Assembly (NCBI RefSeq): GCF_003315795.1 | Contig: NZ_QMEY01000014.1 | Location: forward strand, 62,001 to 126,000 | Length of the DNA stretch: 64,000 nt | Direction of reading: 5' to 3' | DNA from: Spongiactinospora rosea | GTDB lineage: Bacteria > Actinomycetota > Actinomycetes > Streptosporangiales > Streptosporangiaceae | Part shown: piece after piece, positions 39,678-48,941 of the stretch | How positions within the stretch are numbered: position 1 is the first letter of the stretch | How the letters are laid out: every line of letters begins with the position of its first letter | Notes under the pieces: generated by a model | Seen by the model: only the letters and a program-made list of their open reading frames with translations | Told to the model about the DNA's origin: nothing | Databases searched by the model: none | Made by a program: the position numbers and the translations under genes

Positions 39678-40303
39678 GGTGTTCCCCCGAACGTGAGATG
39701 GTGAGTGAAGAGGCGACGTTCATTCGTGGTGAGCGTGGCCATGACCCGGTCCCGCCAGGGTGTGGCGGTGGCCGTGCGGTAGGCGTCGGTGTCGAACAGC
39801 TGCGTTCCGCTGATCTCGTGCAGTGTCAGGAAGTGCGGTGCTTCGCCGGTCCGCAGGACGTACCGGCGGGTACGCCCCCAGCCGGGGATCGCGTGCAGCG
39901 CGGGCAGGTGCTCCCCGGCGTACCAGGCGTGGAAGTCGGCCTCGCCGCCCGGCCGTACGCTCATCGAGCGGACCACCAGCACCGGCCCGCCGCCGCTGCC
40001 GTGCTCGTCCAGCGGCTCGTAGACGCGGCGGTCGAGGGCCGCGAGCCGTCCCATGACGGCGCTCTCCCGCGCGCTGCGCCGTTCGCGCAGCTCACGGTAG
40101 GCGTCGGTGTCCAGCACGCCGAGATCGAGGTCATACCACGCCAGCCAGCCCGGCCGTACGCCGTCGATCGCGCGGTAGCGGTGCCCGCTGTGGACGCCGG
40201 GCAGGGCCATGCGAGCGGGGCCGTGCTCGTTGTCGTACCAGTCGTGGAACTCCGCTTCGTCACCGTCGCGCGGTTGCGACAGCACGAAGAGCAGACCTAC
40301 CAA
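39638..40303 (-). CDS. Two-domain ferredoxin-like (EthD-type) alpha+beta barrel protein
   Basis: 221 aa with two tandem repeats of the same fold: DGDEAEFHDWYDNEHGPARM in the first and GGEADFHAWYAGEHLPALHA in the second, each with the FxxWYxxEH signature of small dimeric barrels (EthD/DUF4286-like). TTG 40303 is chosen because GGGAGG lies 6 bases upstream; GTG and ATG further upstream lack a site. Divergent from the IclR gene and in operon with the CMD protein. Probably acts on a ring-type substrate or its product; not provable here. Confidence 0.8.
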   Translation of the reverse strand: MVGLLFVLSQPRDGDEAEFHDWYDNEHGPARMALPGVHSGHRYRAIDGVRPGWLAWYDLDLGVLDTDAYRELRERRSARESAVMGRLAALDRRVYEPLDEHGSGGGPVLVVRSMSVRPGGEADFHAWYAGEHLPALHAIPGWGRTRRYVLRTGEAPHFLTLHEISGTQLFDTDAYRTATATPWRDRVMATLTTNERRLFTHHLTFGGTPCQPASKPSGPAN

Positions 40304-40356
40304 GCCGCGCCTCCCATGGACAATGGTGTCGAGCACTCCTGTTGTGCGACTGGCGA

Positions 40357-40367
40357 ACATCTGTGCG
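40357..40367. promoter_or_regulatory. Candidate IclR operator near the iclR-like gene
   Basis: ACATCTGTGCG, identical to half of the palindrome at 41224-41237, in the 93-base divergent gap between the barrel gene and the IclR gene. TTGTGCGACTGGCGA next to it may form the other half. Confidence 0.5.
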
Positions 40368-40396
40368 CCTGTAGTTTAGATTGCGAGGTTCACGAT

Positions 40397-41164
40397 ATGT
40401 CAAGGCAGGAGCCAGACGTCATCGACTCCGTCGAGAAGGCGTTCCGCGTGCTGCAGGCGTTCTCCGCGGAGCACCCGACGCTCACCCTGAGCGAGGCGGC
40501 GGAGCTGACCGAGCTGTCCCGCGCCACCGCCCGGCGCATCCTGCTCACCTTCGTGAAGCTCGGTTTCGCCGAACAGGACGACCGCCGGTTCCGGCTCACG
40601 CCACGGGTGCTCCGGCTCGGGTACGGCTACCTGTCGTCGCTGCCGATCTGGGAACGGGCCCAGCCGCACATGCGGGCGCTGGCCGACGAGCTGCGCGAGT
40701 CCTGCTCGGCGGCCACGCTGGACGGCGACGAGATCGTGTACGTCGCCCGGGTGCCCGCCAAGCGCAGCATGTCGATCGTGCTCAGCGTGGGGTCCCGGCT
40801 GCCCGCGTACTGCACGTCGATGGGCCGCGTGCTGCTGGCCGCGCTGCCCGAGAGCGCGCTGCACCGCCACCTCGCGGCCGTGGAGCTGAAGGCGCTCACC
40901 CCGCACACGATCACCGACCCGGTCGAGCTGGAGAAGGAGCTGCACCGGGTCAGGGAGCAGGGCTTCGCGCTGGTGGACGGCGAGCGCGAGGAGGGCGTCC
41001 GCTCGGCGGCGGCCCCCGTACGGGACGGCACCGGGGCCGTGATCGCGGCGATCAACGTGTCGGCCAACGCGGGCCGGGTCTCGCTGGACGAACTGCGCGA
41101 ACGGTACGTCCCCCGGGTCATGGACACCGCCCTGGCCATTTCGCACGACATCGGGCTGTCCTGA
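40397..41164 (+). CDS. IclR-family transcriptional regulator
   Basis: 255 aa. N-terminal winged helix (VIDSVEKAFRVLQAFSAEHP, then LSRATARRILLTFVKLGFAE) and the C-terminal IclR effector domain (GSRLPAYCTSMGRVLLAALP; DGEREEGVRSAAAPVRDGTG). It resembles the PcaR/PobR group that responds to aromatic acids. ATG 40397 follows GCGAGG. It is divergent from the barrel/CMD operon and upstream of the DctA gene; the same ACATCTGTGCG site is before both units, so it probably controls all of them. Confidence 0.94.
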   Translation: MSRQEPDVIDSVEKAFRVLQAFSAEHPTLTLSEAAELTELSRATARRILLTFVKLGFAEQDDRRFRLTPRVLRLGYGYLSSLPIWERAQPHMRALADELRESCSAATLDGDEIVYVARVPAKRSMSIVLSVGSRLPAYCTSMGRVLLAALPESALHRHLAAVELKALTPHTITDPVELEKELHRVREQGFALVDGEREEGVRSAAAPVRDGTGAVIAAINVSANAGRVSLDELRERYVPRVMDTALAISHDIGLS

Positions 41165-41223
41165 CGCATACCACGGACCCTTGACCAGATGTAGCGCGTC
41201 CGTCACACTCGCTGTTTAACTGA

Positions 41224-41237
41224 CGCACATCTGTGCG
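41224..41237. promoter_or_regulatory. Palindromic IclR-type operator upstream of dctA
   Basis: CGCACATCTGTGCG is a perfect 6-2-6 palindrome 20 bases before the DctA start codon. Eleven bases recur at 40357-40367. Confidence 0.6.
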
Positions 41238-41257
41238 ACTGACGAACGAGGCGCGTG

Positions 41258-42541
41258 ATGTTGAGGACCGCTTTCACCACCAAGCTCTACGTGACCGTGC
41301 TGGTCGCACTCGTGCTCGGCGCCGTGCTCGGCCTGGTGGCCCCCGACGTGGGAGCCGCCATGCAACCGCTCGGCGACGGGTTCATCGCGCTGATCAGAAT
41401 GCTGGTCGGGCCGGTCATCTTCTGCACGGTCGTCACCGGCATCGCCTCGGCCGGCGCGCTCACCAGCATGGGGCGGGTGGGCGTCAAGGCCCTGGTCTAC
41501 TTCGAGGTCATCACGACCATCGCGCTGATCATCGGCCTGGTGGTGATGAACGTCGTCCGCCCCGGCGACGGGGTGCACGCGGTGCCCGGTGAGATCCAGG
41601 TGAGCGGCCTGGCCGAGCAGTACGTCACCAAGGGCGAGGAGCAGCACTGGTACGACTTCCTCGTCAACATCATCCCCGCCAGCGTGGTCGGCGCGTTCGT
41701 GGACGGGAACGTGTTGCAGGTCCTGCTGGTCTCGGTGCTGTTCGCGATCGCCGTGGCCATGCTGGGCGAGCGCGGGGCCCCGGTGGCACGGGCGATCGAG
41801 CGGGTCGGCGAGGTGGTCTTCGGCATCGTCAAGCTGGTCATGTACCTCGCGCCGATCGGCGCGTTCGGCGCGATGGCGTACACCACCGGCCGGTTCGGGG
41901 CGGCCACGCTGAGCAGCCTGGGCGCGTTCGTCGGCCTGTTCTGGCTGACCGGCCTGGTCTTCTGCCTGGTCGTGCTGGGCGTGGTGGCCCGGCTGTGCGG
42001 GATCCGGGTGCTGCGCCTGTACCGCTACTTCAAGGACGAACTGCTGATCACCCTCGGCACCGCCAACTACGAGGCCGTGATGCCGCAACTGATCGCCAAA
42101 CTGGAGCGGCTGGGCTGCCCCAAGCCGATCGTCGGCCTGGTGGTGCCGTCCGGGTACGCGTTCAACTCCGACGGCGTCTGCCTCTACATGGGCTTCGCCG
42201 GTCTCTACATCGCGCAGGCGTTCGACATCCAGCTCTCGCTCGCGCAGCAGCTCGGCCTGCTGGCGGTCTTCCTGATCACCTCCAAGGGCGGCGCGGGCAT
42301 CGCGGGCGCGGGGTTCGTGCTGCTGGCGGCCACGCTGTCCACCACGGGCACGATCCCGGTCGCGGGCATCATGCTGATCTTCGGCGTGGACCGGTTCATG
42401 TCGATGGCCCGCGGGCTGATCAGCCTCTGCGGCCAGATGCTGGCCAGCATCGTGGTCAGCGTCTGGGAACGCGCGTTCGACCGCGAACGCGCCCTGGCCG
42501 AGCTGTCCGGCAAGCCGTCCCCCGAGGTGGCCCGCGCATAA
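41258..42541 (+). CDS. dctA: Dicarboxylate/amino acid:cation symporter
   Basis: 427 aa DAACS-family transporter for C4-dicarboxylates or related acids. MLVGPVIFCTVVTGIASAG, MYLAPIGAFGAMAYTTG, the serine-rich hairpin region near LITSKGGAGIAGAGFVLLAA and GIMLIFGVDRFMSMARGL are diagnostic. GAGG precedes ATG 41258; the GTG just before it is an alternative start. Downstream of the IclR regulator with the palindrome at 41224-41237 in its promoter region. It likely brings in the acid whose use the IclR unit controls. Confidence 0.95.
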   Translation: MLRTAFTTKLYVTVLVALVLGAVLGLVAPDVGAAMQPLGDGFIALIRMLVGPVIFCTVVTGIASAGALTSMGRVGVKALVYFEVITTIALIIGLVVMNVVRPGDGVHAVPGEIQVSGLAEQYVTKGEEQHWYDFLVNIIPASVVGAFVDGNVLQVLLVSVLFAIAVAMLGERGAPVARAIERVGEVVFGIVKLVMYLAPIGAFGAMAYTTGRFGAATLSSLGAFVGLFWLTGLVFCLVVLGVVARLCGIRVLRLYRYFKDELLITLGTANYEAVMPQLIAKLERLGCPKPIVGLVVPSGYAFNSDGVCLYMGFAGLYIAQAFDIQLSLAQQLGLLAVFLITSKGGAGIAGAGFVLLAATLSTTGTIPVAGIMLIFGVDRFMSMARGLISLCGQMLASIVVSVWERAFDRERALAELSGKPSPEVARA

Positions 42542-42599
42542 CCTCGCAGGGGGTGACCCCGCGTACGCGACCGGGATACAGTCGGGCAGGATCGGCTGA

Positions 42600-43844
42600 A
42601 TGATGTCTGAAATGTCGCATACGACCGGACTTGCGAGGGGTGCCGTGACGCGAGTGCCCGGCATGCGGGTGTTGCTGAGCATGTCGACGCTCGGGTTCGC
42701 CAGCTTCGGCCTCCTGCTGCCGGCCGCCCCGCTGTGGGCCGCGCGAGGCGGCGCCGACGAGGCGGGCGCGGGCCTGGTGAACGCCGTGCTCATGCTCGCC
42801 ACCGTGGTGACCCAGACCATGGTGCCCTGGGCGCTGCGCAGGCTGGGCTGGCGGGTCGTCATGGTCACCGGGATGCCGCTGCTGGGCCTGCCCGCCCTGG
42901 CGCTCACCCTCACCGACCAGTTGCCGTGGGTGCTGGCGCTGTCCGTCGTACGCGGCATGGGGTTCGCCGTGCTCACCGTGTGCGGCGCGAGCGCGGTGGC
43001 CGAACTGGTCGACGCCTCCCGCCGGGGGCGCGCGATCGGGGTGTACGGGCTGTCCATCGCCGCGCCGCAGTTCGTGCTGGTGCCGAGCGCGGCGTGGATC
43101 GCCGAGACGTTCGACTTCCGCACGGTGTTCATCGCGGGCGCGGTGCCGGTGCTGGCCGTGCCGTTCGCCGCCGCCCTCGGGCGACGCCTGGACGGCATGG
43201 CCAGAGGTGCGTCCGACGGCGACGGCCAGGCGGGCGGCGGGGCGCGGGTGCTGCTCTTCCTGATCGTGCCGACGCTCGGGCTGCTCGCCGTCACCACTCC
43301 GGGCGGGGCGCTGCTGACCTTCGCGCCGCAGTTCCCCTACGGCACGACCACCGCGATGCTGGGCCTGCTCGGGCTCACCGGCACTGCCGCGCTGGCCCGC
43401 TGGCTGGTCGGCGGCCTCGCCGACCGGTACGGCCCGCAGCGGTTCATCGCGCCGGCGCTGCTGCTGTGCGCCGTGGCCCTGGCGCTGTGCGCCTGGTCGG
43501 TCGCGGACGGCGGCGCGGGGGCCGCGGTCCTCGTCGCGGGCATGACGCTCGCGGGCGTCTCCTACGGCGGCCTCCAGAACCTCACGCTGGTCGCGGCGTT
43601 CGCGGCGGTGCCCACCCGCGACCGCGGCACCGCCAGCGCGGTCTGGAACATCGGCTTCGACGTCGGCACCGGCCTGGGCGCGCTCGTGGTGGGGTTCATC
43701 GCGGCGGGCGCGAGCTTCACGGTGGGGCTGCTGACCACGGCGGGGCTAAGCGTGGTGGTCGCGCTGGTCACCCTCGTGTACGGCCGGCGGACGTACGCCC
43801 CTGCGGACCCGTCGGAAAAGGACACCGCGGCCCGGACCCACTAA
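42600..43844 (+). CDS. MFS transporter, 12-TM
   Basis: 414 aa with 12 membrane segments. The cytoplasmic loop after helix 2 reads PWALRRLGWRVVMVTGMPLL, and the second half has WLVGGLADRYGPQRFIAPAL, the repeated MFS motif. The substrate is unknown. The start may be ATG 42600, 42603 or 42612; none has a strong ribosome site. It lies 58 bases after dctA on the same strand and may be in its transcript. A small hairpin TGAGTC/GACTCA (43856-43873) follows the gene. Confidence 0.92.
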   Translation: MMSEMSHTTGLARGAVTRVPGMRVLLSMSTLGFASFGLLLPAAPLWAARGGADEAGAGLVNAVLMLATVVTQTMVPWALRRLGWRVVMVTGMPLLGLPALALTLTDQLPWVLALSVVRGMGFAVLTVCGASAVAELVDASRRGRAIGVYGLSIAAPQFVLVPSAAWIAETFDFRTVFIAGAVPVLAVPFAAALGRRLDGMARGASDGDGQAGGGARVLLFLIVPTLGLLAVTTPGGALLTFAPQFPYGTTTAMLGLLGLTGTAALARWLVGGLADRYGPQRFIAPALLLCAVALALCAWSVADGGAGAAVLVAGMTLAGVSYGGLQNLTLVAAFAAVPTRDRGTASAVWNIGFDVGTGLGALVVGFIAAGASFTVGLLTTAGLSVVVALVTLVYGRRTYAPADPSEKDTAARTH

Positions 43845-43932
43845 GGCCCCGTTTTTGAGTCGGTGATGACTCAGGACGGCGGCCCCTGCCCCTCGCACAC
43901 TCGGAGACGTTCGGGTCGTGGCGGGGGGGAAC

Positions 43933-46221
43933 ATGGGGCTGAGTGCGATCGTACGGCTGTTCGCGGCCGGGGCTTTGGTCATGGGAGGGGCGGCGGCCGG
44001 ACCTGAGCCGGCACCCACCCCGCCTGATCTGTCGCCGACGTGGGGGTACGCGGGCGACAGTGTGGAGATCAGCGACGGTGGCCTGCACTGTCCCACCGCG
44101 ACCGACGAAGAGGCCGACGACGGGCCCTTCAAGGTGCTGTGGGACGGCACCCCGATCTACGGCGGCACGACGAGTGTCGAGGGACTGGCGGCGACGTTCC
44201 AGGTGCCCCCCGACGCCGCCGCCGGAGAGCACGACGTCAGCGTCTACTGCACGGTGTCGGAGGAGACCTCGCCGGAGCAGACGTTCACGGTGATCCAGCG
44301 GCTCCAGATCGATCTTTCCTCGAAATCCGCCCGGCCGGGCGAGCAGTTCACGCTGCTGGGCAGTGGGTTGTACTGCCGGACCGGCAAGCCCCCGGGGCCG
44401 GGCGGCAACTACCGGGTCATGATGACCCAGGGGACCAGGGCGCTGTGGGAAGGGCTCTTCGAGGCGAGCTCGTCCGAGTTCAGTGAGCCGCTGACCGTGC
44501 CGGAGGCCGCGGACCCGCAGTCCTCGAACCCTATGGCCGTCTACGTCTTCTGTGCGAAGGGCCCCGCCCGGGAGGACAGGGCGAAACTGCGCATCGAACC
44601 GCTCGCGGTCGCCACCCCGACAGTGACCGAGCCCGAGGAGACCCCCACGCCGCGCCCGGAAAGCCCATCGCCACGACCTGCCTCGCCGCGCCCCACCGAC
44701 GAGCCCACGACCGAAGAGCCGACCGAGGAACCCACTGAAGAGCCCACGACGGTGCCGTCGCCACCTCCGGCGACCACGCCGCCCGGACCTTCGCCCACAC
44801 CGGCGGAGAGCCAGGGCTCGGGTCCGGGCCGGGACCCCCTGCTCGATGCCGGTACGCCCGCTCTGCTCCTCGATCCGCCGGCCGCCGGGCAGGGGCGGCC
44901 GGTGAGCCTGGAGGGCCGTGGGTTCCCGCCCGGGTGTACGGGCACGCGACTGACGCTCGACGGGAGCGCGCTCGCGGCCGAGCGGCTGAGCGTGGCGGGC
45001 GGCACGATCCGGGCGGCGTTCACCGTACCGAGGGAGACCGCGCCGGGCCGCCACACCGTACGGCTGTCCTGCTCCACCTCGGAGCCCACCGTCGCGCTGC
45101 GGGAAATGGGGTCTTCCAGCGCGGTCGCCGTGGCGCTGGCGGCGAGTGCGGAGGTGTCCGCAACCGCATTTCTGGAAATACAGTCACAAATCGCACTACG
45201 GTTTAGTATTCCGGCATCTTTCGGGTCACTGGGTGACCTGAAGTGGGACCCGGTCAAGGCGGGCATCTCACTCGCGCTAGTGATACTGCTGATATTGCTG
45301 GTGACCGCCCCCTTCTTCCTCCTGCCACTGCTCGGATTCCCCTCCGACGTGTTCAACAAAGCGCTGGAGGAAAGATCGCGTCCGCCTCGTGCCACCCGTT
45401 TGTCGCCGCCGATCAAGTTCATGCTGTTCACCGTCGCCGCCACCGTGCTGCTCACTCTCGGCAACTCCGACATGTGGGAAAAGGGAAAGTTCTCCCCGAC
45501 CAACATGCTGGCGCTCGTCGTGGCGTTCTTCGCCGCCGTCCTGATCACCACGCTCACGTACGGCTGGATCCCGCACGCGGTGTCCTTCAAGGACCGCAAG
45601 ACCACGTTCATGCGCGTGCTGCCGGTGGCGCTGGTCGTAGCGGGGGTGTGCGCCGGGCTGTCGCTGGTGTTCCGCTTCGAGCCCGAGTACGTGTACGGCC
45701 TGGTCGCGGTCTTCAGCGTACGGCGGGCGTCCGGCGCGCCGAGCCCGGCCGAGGCCGGTGAACCGGCGACCAAGGGCCAGGCGATCCTGCTCACCTCGGT
45801 GCTCACCCTGGCCGTGGCGGCGACCGTGTCGGCGATGTGGATGCCCAGTGACCGCGCGATGGAGGCGGGCAGCCTGGAGCAGGTCACGCGGTTCACCGAC
45901 CTGCTGCTCAGCACGATGACGCTCACGGTGCTCAGCACGGTGATGTTCGCGCTGCTGCCGATGCGCTTCCTGGACGGTTACGTCCTGTTCCGGTGGAGCA
46001 AGCCGCTCTGGGCGGCGGTCTTCGCTCCGGCGTCGTTCTTCTTCGTCTATCTCACGCTGATCGCCACCGAGAAAGCCCCGACGGCCGAAGAGATCCGGAA
46101 GATGATCCTTTTGTTCCTGATATTCGGCGCGATTTCCATGGCGACCTGGCTGTACGTGCTGTGGTGGGTCAAGCGCAAGCAGAATGCGGCCGCCAGCGGC
46201 GGGGAAAACGGTACGCCGTAA
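43933..46221 (+). CDS. Large membrane protein with Cys-containing extracellular domains and Pro/Thr/Glu linker
   Basis: 762 aa. Signal peptide (about 1-22, LSAIVRLFAAGALVMGGAAA). Two immunoglobulin/IPT-like extracellular modules with paired Cys (GLHCPTATDEE ... VSVYCTVSEE; GSGLYCRTGKPP ... VYVFCAKGP). A Pro/Thr/Ser/Glu linker with TEEPTEEPTEEPTT repeats (about 230-305), a third module (PPGCTGTRLTLD ... RLSCSTSEP), then about seven membrane helices (445-750). ATG 43933 has GGGGGGG before it. The linker is the kind of region PMT enzymes decorate. Not a recognised family; a surface sensor or channel is possible. Confidence 0.8.
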   Translation: MGLSAIVRLFAAGALVMGGAAAGPEPAPTPPDLSPTWGYAGDSVEISDGGLHCPTATDEEADDGPFKVLWDGTPIYGGTTSVEGLAATFQVPPDAAAGEHDVSVYCTVSEETSPEQTFTVIQRLQIDLSSKSARPGEQFTLLGSGLYCRTGKPPGPGGNYRVMMTQGTRALWEGLFEASSSEFSEPLTVPEAADPQSSNPMAVYVFCAKGPAREDRAKLRIEPLAVATPTVTEPEETPTPRPESPSPRPASPRPTDEPTTEEPTEEPTEEPTTVPSPPPATTPPGPSPTPAESQGSGPGRDPLLDAGTPALLLDPPAAGQGRPVSLEGRGFPPGCTGTRLTLDGSALAAERLSVAGGTIRAAFTVPRETAPGRHTVRLSCSTSEPTVALREMGSSSAVAVALAASAEVSATAFLEIQSQIALRFSIPASFGSLGDLKWDPVKAGISLALVILLILLVTAPFFLLPLLGFPSDVFNKALEERSRPPRATRLSPPIKFMLFTVAATVLLTLGNSDMWEKGKFSPTNMLALVVAFFAAVLITTLTYGWIPHAVSFKDRKTTFMRVLPVALVVAGVCAGLSLVFRFEPEYVYGLVAVFSVRRASGAPSPAEAGEPATKGQAILLTSVLTLAVAATVSAMWMPSDRAMEAGSLEQVTRFTDLLLSTMTLTVLSTVMFALLPMRFLDGYVLFRWSKPLWAAVFAPASFFFVYLTLIATEKAPTAEEIRKMILLFLIFGAISMATWLYVLWWVKRKQNAAASGGENGTP

Positions 46222-46259
46222 GTCCGCATAACGGCGGCGTCCGGGCCATACTATTGGCC

Positions 46260-48941
46260 ATGAACGCAGGATGGCCGTTCGTGGGGCGCGAAAGCGAAAT
46301 GAGCGCGATCGTCGCGGCATTACGCCGGCCGAGGGGCGCGGGCGGCGGTCGGGCCGAGGAGGCGTACGCGGGGGTCGTGCTCGCCGGTCCGGCGGGCACC
46401 GGCAAGAGCGAGCTGATGCGCCACGCGCTCAACCGGCTGGCCAGGGGCGACCGGTCGGTCAAGGTGCTGCGCACGGTCGCGTACGCCTCCTCGGGCGACA
46501 AGATCCCCTTCCACGCCCTGCAACGCGTGCTGCCGCCCCGGGCCGAGCCGTTCTCCGCATGGAACCCGGTGCAGGAGGCCGCCGAGTCGCTGCGGGCCGC
46601 CGCCGCGGGCCGGGACGTCGTGATCGGGGTCGATGACGCCCATCTGCTCGACGACCTGTCGGTGCTGCTGCTGGCCGATCTGGCCCGCTCCGGCGGCGCC
46701 CGCGTGGCGGTGACCGTGCGCGACGGCGAGCCCGCCCCCGCCACGCTGACCGCGCTGTGGAAAGAACGCGTGCTGCGCCGCGTCGACCTGCGCCCGCTCT
46801 CCGACACCGAGGTGGAGTCCGCGCTGGCGGCGGCCCTGGACGGGCAGGTGGAGCGCTCCACGCTGGTCCGCTTGCAGGCGGCGGCCCGGGGCAACCCGCT
46901 GCTGCTGCGCGAGCTGGTGGAGTCCGGGCGCGAGGCGGGCGCGCTGGCCGCCGAGGAGGGCGTCTGGCTGTGGCGCGGCCCGTGGACGGCCTCGCCCCGG
47001 CTGCGCGAGCTGATCCGGGCCCGGATCGAGCGGCTGGACGACGACCAGCGGCACGCACTCGAACTCCTGGCCTTCGCCGGTTCGCTCGGCCTGAACGTCC
47101 TGACCGGCCTCACCTCCAACGCGGCGGTCGAGGCCCTGGAACGCACCGGGCTGATCCGCGTCGATCGCGAGGGCGACCGGCTCCAGGCCGGGCTCGGCCA
47201 TCCGCTGCACGGTGACCTGGTACGCGCCACGCTGCCGGTGACCCTCGCCCGCACCCGGCAGGCCGAGCTGGCCGACGTGATCGCGGGCAAGAGCGCCCGC
47301 CGCCGCGGCGACACGCTGCGGATCGCGCTGTGGCGGCTGGAGAGCGGCACTCCCGCCACGCCCGAGTCCCTGGTGGCGGCGGCCAGGCAGGCGTGGGCGG
47401 GCTCCGACCTCGCGCTGACCCGGCGGCTGCTGTCCGCGGCGGTGGCCGCCGGGAGCCCGGAGGCCGTGCCGCTGCTCGGTGACCTGCTGGTGTTCAGCGG
47501 CGAGCCGGAACGCGCCGAGGAGTTCTACGCCGACCCGCCCACGTGGGCGAGCGCCGAGGTGCGCGTCCGGCTCGACTTCGTGCGGAGCCTCAATCTGCTG
47601 TGGGGCTTCGGCCGGGTGGAGGAGGGCCTGCGGCTGATGAAGCGGGCCGCTCCGGCGATGCTGGCCTCCCCGTGGCGCGACGACCTGGGGCCGGTGTACG
47701 CGGGCTGGCTCGCGTACTGCGGTGAGCTGGACACCGCGGCCGGGGTGGCCCGCGACCTCGCGGACATGCCGGTGCTCAGCGAGCCGGGCGAGACCGTACG
47801 GCTGCTGACCCACGCGCTGGTCGCGGCGTTCACCGGCCGCACGCGTGAGGCGTGCGCGACCGGGCGGCGGGCGATGGGCCGGATGGACGCCCATTCGGCG
47901 GTCTTCCCCTGGGTGCGCGGCACGCCGGTGCTCGGGCCGATCTTCGCGCTGCAGTTCGCGGGAGCGTTCCAGGAGGCCGAGATCACGGCCAGGAACTGGC
48001 ACGACGCCATGATCGCCAACCCCACCGCATGGACATACGCGACGGGCGTGTCCGCCCTGGCCCTGGGGCGTTCGGCCCGGCTCACCGGCAGGGCCGCCGC
48101 CTCGGTACGCCACCTGCGCGACGCCCGGCGGCTCTTCCGCGAGGCCGACGCCCTGTCCCTGGCCCACATCGGCGCGGCCGAACTGGCCCACTCGCTGGTG
48201 CTGCTCGGCCGTCTCGACGACGCGCGGCGGCTGCTGGCCGAGGCCCGCGCGGGCGAGGGTTTCGCGCTGTTCGCCTTCGCCATGGACTCCGCGGCGGCGG
48301 CCATCGCGGCGGCCGAGCACGACATCCCGGAGGCGGTGGCGATCGGCCTGCGCGCGGCCGAACGCGCCAGGCGGATGGGCGCGCCCGCGTGGGAGCTGTC
48401 CTTCCTGCACGACGCGGTACGCCTGGGCGACCCCGCGTCCGCCCTCCCCCGCCTCACCGCCCTCGCCGCGGGCGCGGTGGATGGGCCGCTGCCCGCGCTG
48501 TACCTGCGCCACGCCACCGCCCTGGCCGCCGGCGACGGGCCGGGGCTGGAGGGGGTGGCCGCGGAGTTCGCCGCGCTGGGCGCGACCCTGACCGCGGCCG
48601 AGGCGGCCTCCCAGGCGAGCGCGGCCCACCTCGCGGCGGACAAAAGAGACTCCGCGCGCAGATGCGCCTGGCGGGCCGCCGAATGGACGTCCCTCTGCGA
48701 GGGCGCCCGCACCCCCGCCCTGGACTCCGGCCACACCACGGCCCTCACCCGCCGCGAGTACCAGATCGCCCTGCGCGCGGCCCGCGGCGAGACCAACGCC
48801 CAGATCGCCGCCGCCCTGGGCATCGCCTCCCGCACGGTCGGCAACCACCTCTACCGCAGCTACGAAAAACTCGGCATCAACAACCGCACCGAACTCTCCC
48901 ACCTGTTCACCACCCCCGGCGCCATCCCGGCGAAGTCATAG
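46260..48941 (+). CDS. LAL-type (large ATP-binding LuxR) transcriptional regulator
   Basis: 893 aa. N-terminal AAA ATPase with Walker A LAGPAGTGKSELMRHALN and Walker B VVIGVDDAHLLDDLSVLLL, a long helical-repeat middle, and a C-terminal LuxR helix-turn-helix (LTRREYQIALRAARGETNAQ, then IASRTVGNHLYRSYEKLG). LALs act as pathway activators that bind inducers and ATP. CATACT at 46247-46252 is 7 bases before ATG 46260 and no ribosome site is present, suggesting a leaderless transcript. It follows the large membrane protein by 38 bases and overlaps the convergent hydrolase by 6 bp. Target unknown. Confidence 0.94.
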   Translation: MNAGWPFVGRESEMSAIVAALRRPRGAGGGRAEEAYAGVVLAGPAGTGKSELMRHALNRLARGDRSVKVLRTVAYASSGDKIPFHALQRVLPPRAEPFSAWNPVQEAAESLRAAAAGRDVVIGVDDAHLLDDLSVLLLADLARSGGARVAVTVRDGEPAPATLTALWKERVLRRVDLRPLSDTEVESALAAALDGQVERSTLVRLQAAARGNPLLLRELVESGREAGALAAEEGVWLWRGPWTASPRLRELIRARIERLDDDQRHALELLAFAGSLGLNVLTGLTSNAAVEALERTGLIRVDREGDRLQAGLGHPLHGDLVRATLPVTLARTRQAELADVIAGKSARRRGDTLRIALWRLESGTPATPESLVAAARQAWAGSDLALTRRLLSAAVAAGSPEAVPLLGDLLVFSGEPERAEEFYADPPTWASAEVRVRLDFVRSLNLLWGFGRVEEGLRLMKRAAPAMLASPWRDDLGPVYAGWLAYCGELDTAAGVARDLADMPVLSEPGETVRLLTHALVAAFTGRTREACATGRRAMGRMDAHSAVFPWVRGTPVLGPIFALQFAGAFQEAEITARNWHDAMIANPTAWTYATGVSALALGRSARLTGRAAASVRHLRDARRLFREADALSLAHIGAAELAHSLVLLGRLDDARRLLAEARAGEGFALFAFAMDSAAAAIAAAEHDIPEAVAIGLRAAERARRMGAPAWELSFLHDAVRLGDPASALPRLTALAAGAVDGPLPALYLRHATALAAGDGPGLEGVAAEFAALGATLTAAEAASQASAAHLAADKRDSARRCAWRAAEWTSLCEGARTPALDSGHTTALTRREYQIALRAARGETNAQIAAALGIASRTVGNHLYRSYEKLGINNRTELSHLFTTPGAIPAKS

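Noticed and set aside
41216..43297. 693-codon minus-strand open frame
   Set aside because: Antisense to dctA and the MFS gene.
46320..48902. 860-codon minus-strand open frame
   Set aside because: Antisense to the LAL regulator.
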